64,000 nt of DNA from Mycolicibacterium doricum (GTDB taxonomy: Bacteria; Actinomycetota; Actinomycetes; Mycobacteriales; Mycobacteriaceae), in assembly GCF_010728155.1 (NCBI RefSeq), contig NZ_AP022605.1, positions 3,844,001-3,908,000 on the forward strand. The letters are read 5' to 3'. The notes beneath the pieces were generated by a model, which saw nothing but the letters and a program-made list of their open reading frames with translations, made no database searches and was not told where the DNA came from. Below, piece by piece: positions 10,480 through 19,374 of the stretch. Position 1 is the stretch's first letter. Each line of letters starts with the position of its first letter. The translations under genes and the position numbers were made by a program.

Positions 10480-10878
10480 ATGGTCTTCGTTGGGGTGCTG
10501 TGCCTGTGTGCCGCCGTCGCGGTCAGCGCCCTCGGGCTGTGGCTGCTGATGCGGCCGCCTTCTGCCGATCCCCGTCAGCAGATCCTGCGGGCGGTAGCGC
10601 CGACCCAAGTTGCGGCCGCGGTGATGTTGGCGGCCGGTGGCGTGGTGGCGTTGGCCGCTACGCCGGAGACGGGTGGGTTCGCGGTCGTCGCCTGCGGTGT
10701 CGGGGCCGTCGCGACAGTCGCTGCCGGCTGCTGGCAGAGCGCGAAGGTGGTGGCCCGCACCGAAGCCACCACAGCTGCGGTGACTGCCGACGCGCAGTGC
10801 GCAGGCTGCCTGCTGTCGTGCGGTGTTCTAGTTGCGGCTGACGTCGATCGGATGGGTTGCCAACAGCGACAGCGGTAG
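10480..10878 (+). CDS. Small membrane protein (Rv0039c-like)
   Basis: About 132 residues with two strongly hydrophobic segments: VFVGVLCLCAAVAVSALGLWLLM at the N-terminus and, after an APTQVAAAVMLAAGGVVALAA helix, FAVVACGVGAVATVAAGCW. A cysteine cluster CAGCLLSC follows near residue 110, resembling the cysteine-rich tail of M. tuberculosis Rv0039c. ATG 10480 is chosen; a TTG at 10471 is in frame. The last 51 bases overlap the 3' end of the convergent yqgE gene, and the terminal ~18 residues look poorly conserved, so the true ancestral stop may lie earlier. Function unknown. Confidence 0.65.
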   Translation: MVFVGVLCLCAAVAVSALGLWLLMRPPSADPRQQILRAVAPTQVAAAVMLAAGGVVALAATPETGGFAVVACGVGAVATVAAGCWQSAKVVARTEATTAAVTADAQCAGCLLSCGVLVAADVDRMGCQQRQR

Positions 10879-11445
10879 CGGCTGACGCCGCAGCACACGT
10901 GCCCACAGATCTACCCGCGGTTCAATGAGCACGTCTGAAGGCAACGCCGACAACACGATCCAGTCGTCGCGCTCGATCTCGCCCTCAAGCTGGCCGATGG
11001 TCCACCCGGAGTATCCGGCGAAGATCCGCACCCCCTCGAGCACCGGTGCCAACGGTTCGGGGTCGGTGTCGAGGTCGACCATCACCACGCGCCCCTGCAC
11101 GTGCCGCAGCCCCGGCACACCGGCAGACTCCACGCCGGCCCGCAGCGTCGCCAGGCACAGCGCGGCGTCACGCTTCACCGGGCCGCCGATGAACATCGTT
11201 TTGGGTTTGGCGGCCAGCTTCGCCCACCGCGGCAGGACGTTGTAGACGGCGGTCTCACTCGGCCGGTTCAGGACCACGCCGAGGGTTCCGCCGTCGTTGT
11301 GTTCGACGATGTAGATAACGCTGCGCCGGAACGTCGGCTCGAGCAGATCGGTGTTGGCGAGCAACAGCGTTCCAGCGCGGACCCGCTGTGCCGCGGGGGC
11401 GATGAAGTCCTCCGGATCCTCTGACTGCGCCACATTCACCATCAT
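10828..11445 (-). CDS. yqgE: YqgE/AlgH-family protein (Rv0038-like)
   Basis: A 205-residue protein of the YqgE/AlgH (DUF179) family. The diagnostic N-terminal GTLLLANTDLLEPTFRRSVIYIVEHNDGGTLGVVLNRP, the KTMFIGGPVKRDAALCL segment and the GYSGWTIGQLEGEIERDDWIVL segment are all present. I start at ATG 11445 (MMVNVAQSEDPEDF), matching the length of the Rv0038 protein; 11442 is equivalent. The family has no settled biochemical function. It is on the opposite strand to both neighbours and is divergent from the MFS gene. Confidence 0.88.
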   Translation of the reverse strand: MMVNVAQSEDPEDFIAPAAQRVRAGTLLLANTDLLEPTFRRSVIYIVEHNDGGTLGVVLNRPSETAVYNVLPRWAKLAAKPKTMFIGGPVKRDAALCLATLRAGVESAGVPGLRHVQGRVVMVDLDTDPEPLAPVLEGVRIFAGYSGWTIGQLEGEIERDDWIVLSALPSDVLIEPRVDLWARVLRRQPLPLSLLATHPIDVSRN

Positions 11446-11579
11446 GTCACCGGCGCCCTGCCGATGTGGCGGACAACCCCGGTCCCCGGTCACATTTGTA
11501 CTGTGGGTGCGGTGCCGCGCACCTCGGCGCGACCGGCGCCGCTGTGCGAAGCCTTGTGCCGGACAGGACGTGATCTCTC

Positions 11580-12848
11580 GTGGTCGACGCTCGTGCGCCC
11601 ATCGCCGTGTGGCGGTCGGTACGAAGGCTCCCCGAGTTTTGGCGACTGCTCGAACTGCGCGTCGTGAGCCAGTTCGGCGACGGGCTGTTCCAGGCCGGGC
11701 TGGCGGGGGCGATTCTGTTCAACCCGGACCGGGCCGCCGACCCCTGGGCGATCGCCGGCTCTTTCGCGGTGCTGTTCCTCCCGTACTCGGTCCTGGGCCC
11801 GTTCGCCGGTGCGCTGCTCGACCGGTGGGACCGCCGCCTGGTCCTGATCGGGGCTAACTCCGCGCGGTTCCTTCTGGTGTTGGGGGTGGCGGCACTGCTC
11901 GCCGGGCGGGCCGGCGATCTGCCGATCCTGTTGGGTGCGTTGATCGTCAACGGGTTCACCCGCTTCGTGTCCTCGGGACTGTCGGCGGCGCTGCCGCATG
12001 TCGTGCCACGTGATCAGGTAGTCGCGATGAACTCCGTCGCCGCGGCCACCGGAGCGGTCGCCGCCTTCGTCGGCGCGAACTTCATGCTGATACCCCGCTG
12101 GGCATTCGGCGCCGACGACACCGGGGCCTCGGTGATCATCCTCATCGCCGCGCTGCCCGTGGCACTGGCGCTGCTGCTGTCCGTCCGCTTCAGCGCGCAC
12201 GTCCTAGGCCCCGACGACGGTGTGCGCGCCGTCCACGGCTCGATCGCCTACGCGGTCGCGACGGGGTGGGTACACGGCGCGCGGACCGTGTTGTCGGTGC
12301 GCACGGTGGCGGCCACGCTATCCGGCCTCGGCGCCCACCGCGTGGTGTTCGGGCTCAACACGCTGATCGTGCTGATGTTGGTGCGGCACAGCGACACCGC
12401 GGCCGTCGCCGGGCTCGGCACAGCGGTGCTGTTCGTCGCCGCCACGGGCGCCGGCTCGTTCCTCGCGACGGTCGCGACACCGGCATTGATCACCCGCTGG
12501 GGCCGATACCGAACCGCCAATGGTGCACTCGTCGCGGCGGCCGTCTTCCAACTCGCGGCGGTCGGGCTGTGGCTGCCCGTCATGGTGATCTGCGGATCGC
12601 TGCTCGGCGCCGCCGGGCAGATCGTCAAGCTGTGCGCCGACACCGCGATGCAGGTGGACGTCGATGATGCGCTGCGAGGCCAGGTCTTCACCGTGCAGGA
12701 CTCGCTGTTCTGGATGGCGTTCATCGGCGCCATCGCGGTGGCGGCGACGGTGGTCCCCGCCGACGGCCGCGCCCCGGGCCTGGCGGCCGCCGGGGTCGGC
12801 GTGTACCTCGTCGGGTTGGCGCTGCACGCCGCGCTGGGCCGCAGCTGA
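11580..12848 (+). CDS. MFS transporter (Rv0037c-like efflux protein)
   Basis: A 422-residue integral membrane protein with about 12 hydrophobic segments. It starts at GTG 11580 and resembles the actinobacterial MFS group containing Rv0037c: [30 protein letters not shown] at the start and [30 protein letters not shown] after the third helix (the loop DRWDRR is the MFS motif-A region). Probably an exporter of unknown substrate. It converges on the Ser/Thr kinase gene, the two stops being only one base apart. Confidence 0.85.
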   Translation: MVDARAPIAVWRSVRRLPEFWRLLELRVVSQFGDGLFQAGLAGAILFNPDRAADPWAIAGSFAVLFLPYSVLGPFAGALLDRWDRRLVLIGANSARFLLVLGVAALLAGRAGDLPILLGALIVNGFTRFVSSGLSAALPHVVPRDQVVAMNSVAAATGAVAAFVGANFMLIPRWAFGADDTGASVIILIAALPVALALLLSVRFSAHVLGPDDGVRAVHGSIAYAVATGWVHGARTVLSVRTVAATLSGLGAHRVVFGLNTLIVLMLVRHSDTAAVAGLGTAVLFVAATGAGSFLATVATPALITRWGRYRTANGALVAAAVFQLAAVGLWLPVMVICGSLLGAAGQIVKLCADTAMQVDVDDALRGQVFTVQDSLFWMAFIGAIAVAATVVPADGRAPGLAAAGVGVYLVGLALHAALGRS

Positions 12849-12849
12849 G

Positions 12850-14028
12850 CTAGCCCCTGCCGTTGCCCTTGCCGTTGCCGTTGCCGTTGCTTTTCGGCTT
12901 CTTCGGCGACCCCTCCTGGGGCTCTTCGACGACCGGTACCAGGGACGGCGGCGGAGTCGGCGGCGGCGGCGGCGCAGCGATGCTGGTGCTGGTGCTCACC
13001 GGGGTCGGCGCGGGCGGGGACGAGAACGGTTCCATCGCCAGCGCAGCGGCCGCGATCGCGAACGCGGCCAGCACCGCACCGCCACCGGCCAGCGCGCGGG
13101 TGCGCCGTGATCGGCCATGGCGTGCAGGGCCGGTCGCGGGGGGCAGCGGCGCGGCGAGCACCCGCGTCGCGGGACGCGGCGGCGGGGTGACCGGCGCCGT
13201 CCCACCGAACAAGGCGTTCTGATCCCCGGCGAGAGCGGCGCGCATCTGCGTGGCGCTGCCGAAGCGCTGCCGGGGATCGCGCGTCATCGCGCGCTCGATG
13301 ACACCGGCGAGGATCACGTCGACGTCGGCACGGAACGCCGTCACCGGAGGCGGTGGATCGCTCATGATCGCGCGGGCCACTGCGGCGGGGTTGTCCTGTG
13401 GGAAGGCGCGCCGAGCCAACAGCGCCTCGTATGCGATCACCCCGACGGCGTACAGATCGTCGGCCACCGAAGCCGGGGCCCCGCTGACCCGCTCGGGGCT
13501 CATGTAGGCGAGCGTCCCGATGATCTGACCGGTCATCGTGAGGGCGGCGCCGCCGGTCTTGGCGATGCCGAAGTCGGCGACCTTGAGGGTGTTCGCGTCG
13601 GCCGACAGCAGGATGTTGCCCGGTTTGATGTCGCGGTGCAGCACGCCCGCGGCGTGGGCGACCTCAAGGGCGGCGAGCACCTCGTCGAGCATCGAGCGCA
13701 CCTGGGCGGGCGACATTGGGCCCGCAGCGATGACGTCACCCAGGGTGCGGCCGGGCAGCCGCTCCATGACGATGAAGGGCGTGCCGTCATCCTCGCCGTA
13801 GTCGTGCACCGCGACGATGTTCGGGTGTGTGAGAGCGGCCGCCGAGCGGGCTTCGGCTTCAAAGCGGCTGCGCACGTCCGGTTGAGCCCGCATCGCCGGG
13901 TGCAGCAACTTGATCGCGACCGCACGGTCGAGGCGAGCATCCCATCCGTCGCGGACCTCGGCCATCCCGCCGAGGCCCAGCACCCCGCGCAATTCGTAGC
14001 GGCCGGCGAGCACTTCGGGGCCGGTCAT
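12850..14028 (-). CDS. Membrane Ser/Thr protein kinase (Hanks type)
   Basis: A 392-residue kinase. The kinase domain spans residues ~10-260: glycine loop GLGGMAEV, invariant lysine in VAIKLL, catalytic HRDIKPGN, DFGIAK, and APE-equivalent MSPERV. One transmembrane helix follows (ALAGGGAVLAAFAIAAAALAM, ~305-325), then a short external Pro/Thr/Ser-rich segment ending in a Gly-Asn-Lys repeat. The DNA for this tail (about 12859-12893) is a run of imperfect TGCCGT units. Start ATG 14028 is preferred over TTG 14034. It is not one of the widely conserved origin-region kinases (pknA, pknB) that occur further along, and the external domain has no recognised sensor fold. Confidence 0.87.
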   Translation of the reverse strand: MTGPEVLAGRYELRGVLGLGGMAEVRDGWDARLDRAVAIKLLHPAMRAQPDVRSRFEAEARSAAALTHPNIVAVHDYGEDDGTPFIVMERLPGRTLGDVIAAGPMSPAQVRSMLDEVLAALEVAHAAGVLHRDIKPGNILLSADANTLKVADFGIAKTGGAALTMTGQIIGTLAYMSPERVSGAPASVADDLYAVGVIAYEALLARRAFPQDNPAAVARAIMSDPPPPVTAFRADVDVILAGVIERAMTRDPRQRFGSATQMRAALAGDQNALFGGTAPVTPPPRPATRVLAAPLPPATGPARHGRSRRTRALAGGGAVLAAFAIAAAALAMEPFSSPPAPTPVSTSTSIAAPPPPPTPPPSLVPVVEEPQEGSPKKPKSNGNGNGKGNGRG

Positions 14029-14079
14029 ACGCAAGCGGTAGCCCGGTACACCGTCGCGTAAACGGTGTGCTGGTCGGCG

Positions 14080-14577
14080 CTACATTTCGGCCGCCGCGTC
14101 GGCGCGACCGTCTCCGTCCCCGTCGGACAACCGGACGTCCCAGCGCCCGTCGCCGTCGGTGTCCACATGGGCGGTGTCGCCACCGAGCGCCCGATCGGCC
14201 AGCCCGTCGCCGTCACTGTCGACGAGCCGGTCGTCGACCTGCCCGTCGGCGTCGAGATCGACCAGCGGACCGCCGGTCTGCTCGACGCCGTCGAGGCCGA
14301 ACCAGCGGACCTGACCGGTGCGGTCGACGCTCAGCATCCAGGTTCCCGTCCCGTCGTCGCCGAAGAAGGCCTCGGCGGCATCGTCGTCGTCAAGGTCGCG
14401 CGCGGCGAGTTCGGCCAGCCCGTCGCCGTCGCGGTCGGCCAGCGCGTCGTCGAGCCGACCGTCACCGTCGAGGTCCAGACCCACGGCGTCGAACACCCCG
14501 TCGCCGTCGGTGTCGGTGTCCGGTTCCGCCGTCCACATCGTCGCCGATCCGTCGGCATCACCCAGGCAGTACTCCAT
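14080..14577 (-). CDS. Aspartate-rich calcium-binding-like protein (Rv3906c-like)
   Basis: A 165-residue, extremely acidic protein made of repeated D-x-D-G-D-G units (DTDGDGVFD, DLDGDGRLDD, DRDGDGLAE, DLDADGQVDD, DSDGDGLAD, DTDGDGRWD, DGDGDGRAD). The pattern is that of calcium-binding thrombospondin type 3 or dockerin loops. No signal peptide is obvious. It sits directly downstream of pcnA on the same strand, as Rv3906c does in M. tuberculosis. Role unknown; binding of calcium is an inference from the repeat. Confidence 0.75.
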   Translation of the reverse strand: MEYCLGDADGSATMWTAEPDTDTDGDGVFDAVGLDLDGDGRLDDALADRDGDGLAELAARDLDDDDAAEAFFGDDGTGTWMLSVDRTGQVRWFGLDGVEQTGGPLVDLDADGQVDDRLVDSDGDGLADRALGGDTAHVDTDGDGRWDVRLSDGDGDGRADAAAEM

Positions 14578-14595
14578 ACCGGTTCAGACGCCGGA

Positions 14596-16068
14596 TCACT
14601 GCTTCGCGTTCCACCACTTGACCAGTTCGTCGACCGCCTCCTCGTGTGACAGTGGGCCCCGGTCGAGACGTAGCTCTTTGAGGTGACGCCACGCCTCCCC
14701 CACCTGCGGACCCGCCGGGATGCCGAGGATCGTCATGATCTCATTGCCGTCGAGGTCCGGCCGCACCCGCTGCAGATCCTCCCTCTCGGCCAGTTCGCTG
14801 ATCCGGCGTTCCAGGTCGTCGTAGTTGGCCTGCAGACGGGCGGCGCGCCGCTTGTTGCGGGTCGTGCAGTCGGCGCGGACGAGCTTGTGCAACCGGGTCA
14901 GCAGCGGACCTGCGTCGGTGACATAGCGGCGCACCGCCGAATCGGTCCACTTGCCCGCCCCGTTCTGATCCGCGTAACCATGGAACCGCAGATGCAAGAA
15001 CACCAGCTGCGAGACGTCGTCGACCATCTGCTTGGAGTACTTCAGCGCGCGCAGGCGCTTGCGGGCCATCTTCGCCCCGACCACCTCGTGGTGGTGGAAG
15101 CTCACCCCGCCGTCGGGTTCGTGGCGCCGCGTCGCCGGCTTGCCGATGTCGTGCAACAGCGCCGCCCAGCGCAACACCAGATCGGGGCCGTCGTCCTCGA
15201 GGTCGATGGCCTGGCGCAGCACCGTCAGCGAATGCCAGTAGACGTCCTTGTGCTGGTGGTGTTCGTCGATGGCCATCCGCATTCCCCCGACCTCGGGCAG
15301 CACCACGTCTCCCAGTCCGGTCTGCACCATCAGGTCGATCCCCGTCACCGGATCGGCACCGAGCAGCAGCTTGTCCAGTTCTGCCGCGACACGCTCCACG
15401 GTGATGCGGGCCAGCTGCGGCGCCATCTCCGTCACCGCGGTCCGTACCCGCGGCGCGACGTCGAACCCCAGCTGCGAGGCGAAGCGCGCGGCGCGCAACA
15501 TCCGCAGCGGATCGTCGCCGAACGACACCGCCGGCTCCGCCGGGGTGTCAAGCACCCTGGCCCGCAGCGCGGCCAAACCGCCCAGGGGGTCGTGGAACTC
15601 GCCGGGGCCGGTCGCCGTGACCGCCACCGCCATGGCGTTGACCGTGAAATCCCGGCGCACCAGATCGTCTTCGAGCCGGTCGCCGTAGCGGACCACGGGA
15701 TTGCGCGACACCTGGTCGTAGCGGTCGGCCCGGAACGTTGTGATCTCCAGGCGGTGGCCGCCCTTGCCGACGCCCACCGTGCCGAACTCGATGCCGGTAT
15801 CCCACAGCGCGTCGGCCCACGGCCGGAGGAAGGCCTGCATCTCCTCGGGGCGGGCATCGGTGGTGAAGTCGAGGTCGCTGCCCAACCTGCCGAGCAGCGC
15901 ATCCCGCACGCTGCCACCGACCAGATACAAGGTATGGCCGGCCGCAGCGAACACCGCGCCGATATCGCGCAGGACTTCGCCATCGCGATTGAGCGCCACC
16001 GCGGCACGGGCCAGCAGTTCGGCGTCGGTTGCCGTGTCGTCTTCGGCGGCGTCTAGGTCGTCCGGCAC
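14596..16068 (-). CDS. pcnA: CCA-adding tRNA nucleotidyltransferase
   Basis: A 490-residue class II CCA-adding enzyme or poly(A) polymerase head-domain protein. The nucleotidyltransferase signature LYLVGGSVRDALLGRLGSDLDFTTDA (metal-binding DxD) is near residue 45, the RRDFTVNAMAV motif follows, and an HD domain (LHDIGKPATRR, HHHEVVGAKMARKRLRALKYSK) occupies the middle. The GTG at 16068 gives a normal N-terminus (PDDLDAAEDD); longer frames run into the mutT4 promoter region. It is divergent from mutT4, as in M. tuberculosis (Rv3907c-Rv3908). Confidence 0.92.
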   Translation of the reverse strand: MPDDLDAAEDDTATDAELLARAAVALNRDGEVLRDIGAVFAAAGHTLYLVGGSVRDALLGRLGSDLDFTTDARPEEMQAFLRPWADALWDTGIEFGTVGVGKGGHRLEITTFRADRYDQVSRNPVVRYGDRLEDDLVRRDFTVNAMAVAVTATGPGEFHDPLGGLAALRARVLDTPAEPAVSFGDDPLRMLRAARFASQLGFDVAPRVRTAVTEMAPQLARITVERVAAELDKLLLGADPVTGIDLMVQTGLGDVVLPEVGGMRMAIDEHHQHKDVYWHSLTVLRQAIDLEDDGPDLVLRWAALLHDIGKPATRRHEPDGGVSFHHHEVVGAKMARKRLRALKYSKQMVDDVSQLVFLHLRFHGYADQNGAGKWTDSAVRRYVTDAGPLLTRLHKLVRADCTTRNKRRAARLQANYDDLERRISELAEREDLQRVRPDLDGNEIMTILGIPAGPQVGEAWRHLKELRLDRGPLSHEEAVDELVKWWNAKQ

Positions 16069-16153
16069 GTTCGTTGAGCCTAGAGGGTAACGGTCCGGCA
16101 GCGACCGGCGAGTGTGGCGGGAGTGAAACCGGGTGGCAGCTACTATCGCTTGG

Positions 16154-16951
16154 GTGTCGGAAGGCGAGCTGCCCAAACCACGACGCCGCCGCGGGCGACG
16201 TCGTGGCCGACGCGCGGCCGGACCCCCGCAGGCGGCCGAAGCTCGATCCACCGCCGCCACCGAGCCGACCGAAGGGGTCAGGACCGCCGATACCCCCGAG
16301 GCGACGGTCAAACCCACCGATCACGCCCGCAAGACCCGGCCTCGCCGCCCCTCGGAGCGGCTGCGCACCGTGCACGAGACCTCGGCGGGCGGCCTGGTCA
16401 TCGACGGAATCGACGGACCGAAGGACAGTCAGGTCGCGGCACTGATCGGCCGTGTCGACCGGCGTGGCCGGATGCTGTGGTCGCTACCCAAGGGTCACAT
16501 CGAGATGGGTGAGACCGCCGAGCAGACCGCGATCCGTGAGGTCGCCGAGGAGACCGGCATCCGCGGCGACGTGCTCGCCGCGCTGGGCAGCATCGACTAC
16601 TGGTTCGTCACCGAGGGCCGCCGGGTGCACAAGACCGTGCACCATTATCTGATGCGATTCCTCGGTGGTGAACTGTCCGACGAGGACGTCGAGGTCACCG
16701 AGGTGGCCTGGGTGCCGCTGAAGGAACTGCCGCACCGGCTGGCCTACGCCGACGAACGCCGCCTGGCTGAGGTCGCCCACGAACTCATCGACAAACTGCA
16801 CCGCGACGGTCCGGCCGCCCTGCCCCCGCTGCCGCGCTCGGCGCCCCGTCGACGCCCGCAAACCCATTCGCACGCCCGCAACGGTCATCGTGACGAGTCC
16901 AGCCAAACCCCTCCCGGCCGGCGGACGAACGGATGCGGACAAGGCCAGTGA
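16154..16951 (+). CDS. mutT4: NUDIX hydrolase MutT4
   Basis: A 265-residue NUDIX hydrolase. The N-terminal ~70 residues are Arg-rich and low complexity ([13 protein letters not shown]), followed by the NUDIX fold with a perfect box [23 protein letters not shown] (Gx5Ex7REUxEExGU). The start is the GTG at 16154, matching MSDGE-type starts of Rv3908; GTG 16133 is also in frame. MutT4-type enzymes are credited with nucleotide-pool sanitation. The gene overlaps the downstream DUF6049-type gene by 19 bases, suggesting one operon mutT4-DUF6049-murJ. Confidence 0.88.
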   Translation: MSEGELPKPRRRRGRRRGRRAAGPPQAAEARSTAATEPTEGVRTADTPEATVKPTDHARKTRPRRPSERLRTVHETSAGGLVIDGIDGPKDSQVAALIGRVDRRGRMLWSLPKGHIEMGETAEQTAIREVAEETGIRGDVLAALGSIDYWFVTEGRRVHKTVHHYLMRFLGGELSDEDVEVTEVAWVPLKELPHRLAYADERRLAEVAHELIDKLHRDGPAALPPLPRSAPRRRPQTHSHARNGHRDESSQTPPGRRTNGCGQGQ

Positions 16952-19374
16952 GGACCGTGGCGGTGCCACGCACGAAGGCGGCGGTGCCGCGCCTGCTGGC
17001 CGCACTGATCCTGCTGCTGCTGACCACCATCTCGACCGCACTGCCGCAGGCCGCCGCCGGTGAGCCCGGCGCCGCCCCGTTCCTACAGCTGCGCATCGAC
17101 CGGGTCACCCCCGATGTCGTCACCACTGCCAGCGATCCGGTCGTCACGGTGTCCGGTGTCGTGCGCAATGTCGGGGACCGCACGGTCCGCGATGTGGTGC
17201 TGCGCCTGGAGCACGCAGCGGCCGTCGACTCGTCGTCGGGTCTGCGTACCGACCTGACCGGCAACCTCGACCAGTTCGAACCGGTCGCCGACTTCATCAC
17301 CGTCGCTCCCGATCTCGACCGGGGGAAGGAGGTGCCGTTCACCCTCGCCTACCCGATCCGCGGTGCGGACGGGCCGTCGCTGCGCATCGAACAGCCCGGG
17401 GTGTATCCCATGCTGGTCAACGTCAACGGAACGCCGGACTACGGGGCGCCGGCCCGGCTCGACGACGCGCGGTTCCTGCTCCCGGTGCTGGGAGTGCCGT
17501 CGGAGCCCGGCGCCGAGTCGGCCGCCGAGATGCTCACCTCCGTCGTCGCCCCCGACACGTCCAGACCGGTGCGGCTGACCATGTTGTGGCCGCTGGCCGA
17601 CAAACCCCGGCTGGCTGCGGGCATTCCGGGCGGGACGGCGCCGGCGCGGCTGGTGGACGACGAGCTCGCCGCCTCGCTGGCATCCGGCGGCCGACTGGAG
17701 ACGCTGCTCGCCGCGGCCGACTTCGCGACCAGCCCGCCCGTCGACCCGGGCGGCGAGGTCGGCCGGGCCCTGTGCCTGGCGGTCGACCCGGACCTGCTGG
17801 TGACCGTCAACGCGATGACGGCCGGATACGCCGTGAACGACGGGCCCGACGCCGGCCCGACCACGCCGACGCGCCCCGGCACCGGGCAGGAGGCGGCCGT
17901 CAGCTGGCTGAACCGGCTCAAGGCGCTGGCCCAGCGGATGTGTGTGACCTCCACGCCGTACGCCCAGGCCGATCTCGACGCGCTGCAGCGGGTGGGTGAT
18001 CCGCGGCTCACCACGATCGCCACCACCGGCGCCGCCGACATCGTCGACCAGATCCTCGGCATCGCCTCCACCCGCGGCATCACACTGACCGGCGACGGTC
18101 CGCTCACCGGTGCGGCTGCTCGGCTGCTGTCCACGCAGGCCCGCACGGTAGCCGTCACCGCGGCGACACTTGGCGCCCGCGACGACGCCACCGGGCTCGG
18201 CGCGATGGCCGAGCTGACCCCCACCCGGTACTCCCCCAACCTCGTCGCGATGCCGTTCGACCCGGCCGTCGGTGCGGCGCTGGCCGGGGCCGGCACGGAC
18301 CCCACCGCGCCCAGCTACCTCGATCCCTCGCTCGACATCCCGCTGCGGCAGGACTCGCCGGTGGCCCGGCGCCAGAACGCAATCGGATCCCTGCTGTGGC
18401 GGGCTCTGCAACCCGACACCGAGCCGCGTACACAGATCGTCGTGCCGCCGCTGGTGTGGAGCCCGCATCCCGACGACGCCCAGGCCATCCTGACCTCGAT
18501 GGGCATGGCCATCCGGGCCGGTCTCGCGCTTCCCCACCCGCTGCGCAAGGTGATCGCCGAGGGTGACGCTGTGCCGCCGCAGCCGGATGTCGGCTGGCCG
18601 GCCGACGACACCGGCAACCCGCGTGGCCGGATCGACGATGCGGTCACCTCGGGCATCGCCGCCACCAACGGACGCCTCTCCGGGCTGACCGCCGCCCTCG
18701 GCGTCGACGTAAGGACGGGGCTGACCGGGATCGGGTACACCGCCCCGCTGCGCGAGGACATGCTGCGCGCGCTGAGCCAGTCCACGCCGCCGTCGGCCCG
18801 CAACGGGCTGGCCGAGCAGCGCCTCTCGGTGGTCACCGACACCGTCGGCGACATGTTCGGCGGGGTGCGGGTGGTGAATCCCGGCGGCGCATACACGCTG
18901 GCCACCGAACGCAGTCCGCTGCCCCTCGCCCTGCGCAACGACCTCCCGGTCCCGATCCGGGTGCGCCTGGCGGTCGACGCACCCCCTGGCATGACGGTCG
19001 ACGAGATGGGCGAGATCAGCCTGCCGCCCGGCTACCTGCCGCTGCGGGTCCCGATCGAGGTGCACTTCACCCAGCGCGTGGCGGTCGACGTGGCACTGCG
19101 CACCGCCGACGGGCTGCCGTTGGGTGAACCGGTGCGGCTCTCGGTGCACTCGAACGCGTACGGCAAGGTGCTGTTCATCATCACGATGAGCGCGGGCGCG
19201 GTGCTGGTGCTGCTGGCCGGCCGCCGGCTGTGGCACCGATTCCGCGGGCAACCCGATCCGGCCGACCTCGACCGGCCCAACCGAGCAGCCGCTGAAGCAC
19301 ACCTGCAGACCGACCCACTCGACACCGCCATCCGGTACGCGCCCGGCGACCAACCCGTCGGCGACCAGAGATGA
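16933..19374 (+). CDS. Secreted/membrane protein DUF6049 (Rv3909-like)
   Basis: An 813-residue exported protein with a signal/anchor segment ([23 protein letters not shown], ~residues 20-45), a large external region beginning with an Ig-like domain ([36 protein letters not shown]), and a C-terminal transmembrane helix ([18 protein letters not shown], ~residues 750-770) with a short cytoplasmic tail. It corresponds to M. tuberculosis Rv3909. The stop overlaps the murJ start as ATGA, so translation is probably coupled. That coupling suggests a role with lipid II export or envelope growth, but no function has been shown from sequence. Confidence 0.85.
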   Translation: MRTRPVRTVAVPRTKAAVPRLLAALILLLLTTISTALPQAAAGEPGAAPFLQLRIDRVTPDVVTTASDPVVTVSGVVRNVGDRTVRDVVLRLEHAAAVDSSSGLRTDLTGNLDQFEPVADFITVAPDLDRGKEVPFTLAYPIRGADGPSLRIEQPGVYPMLVNVNGTPDYGAPARLDDARFLLPVLGVPSEPGAESAAEMLTSVVAPDTSRPVRLTMLWPLADKPRLAAGIPGGTAPARLVDDELAASLASGGRLETLLAAADFATSPPVDPGGEVGRALCLAVDPDLLVTVNAMTAGYAVNDGPDAGPTTPTRPGTGQEAAVSWLNRLKALAQRMCVTSTPYAQADLDALQRVGDPRLTTIATTGAADIVDQILGIASTRGITLTGDGPLTGAAARLLSTQARTVAVTAATLGARDDATGLGAMAELTPTRYSPNLVAMPFDPAVGAALAGAGTDPTAPSYLDPSLDIPLRQDSPVARRQNAIGSLLWRALQPDTEPRTQIVVPPLVWSPHPDDAQAILTSMGMAIRAGLALPHPLRKVIAEGDAVPPQPDVGWPADDTGNPRGRIDDAVTSGIAATNGRLSGLTAALGVDVRTGLTGIGYTAPLREDMLRALSQSTPPSARNGLAEQRLSVVTDTVGDMFGGVRVVNPGGAYTLATERSPLPLALRNDLPVPIRVRLAVDAPPGMTVDEMGEISLPPGYLPLRVPIEVHFTQRVAVDVALRTADGLPLGEPVRLSVHSNAYGKVLFIITMSAGAVLVLLAGRRLWHRFRGQPDPADLDRPNRAAAEAHLQTDPLDTAIRYAPGDQPVGDQR

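Noticed and set aside
12859-12893. TGCCGT repeat as a regulatory element
   Set aside because: It is the coding repeat for the Gly-Asn-Lys tail of the kinase.
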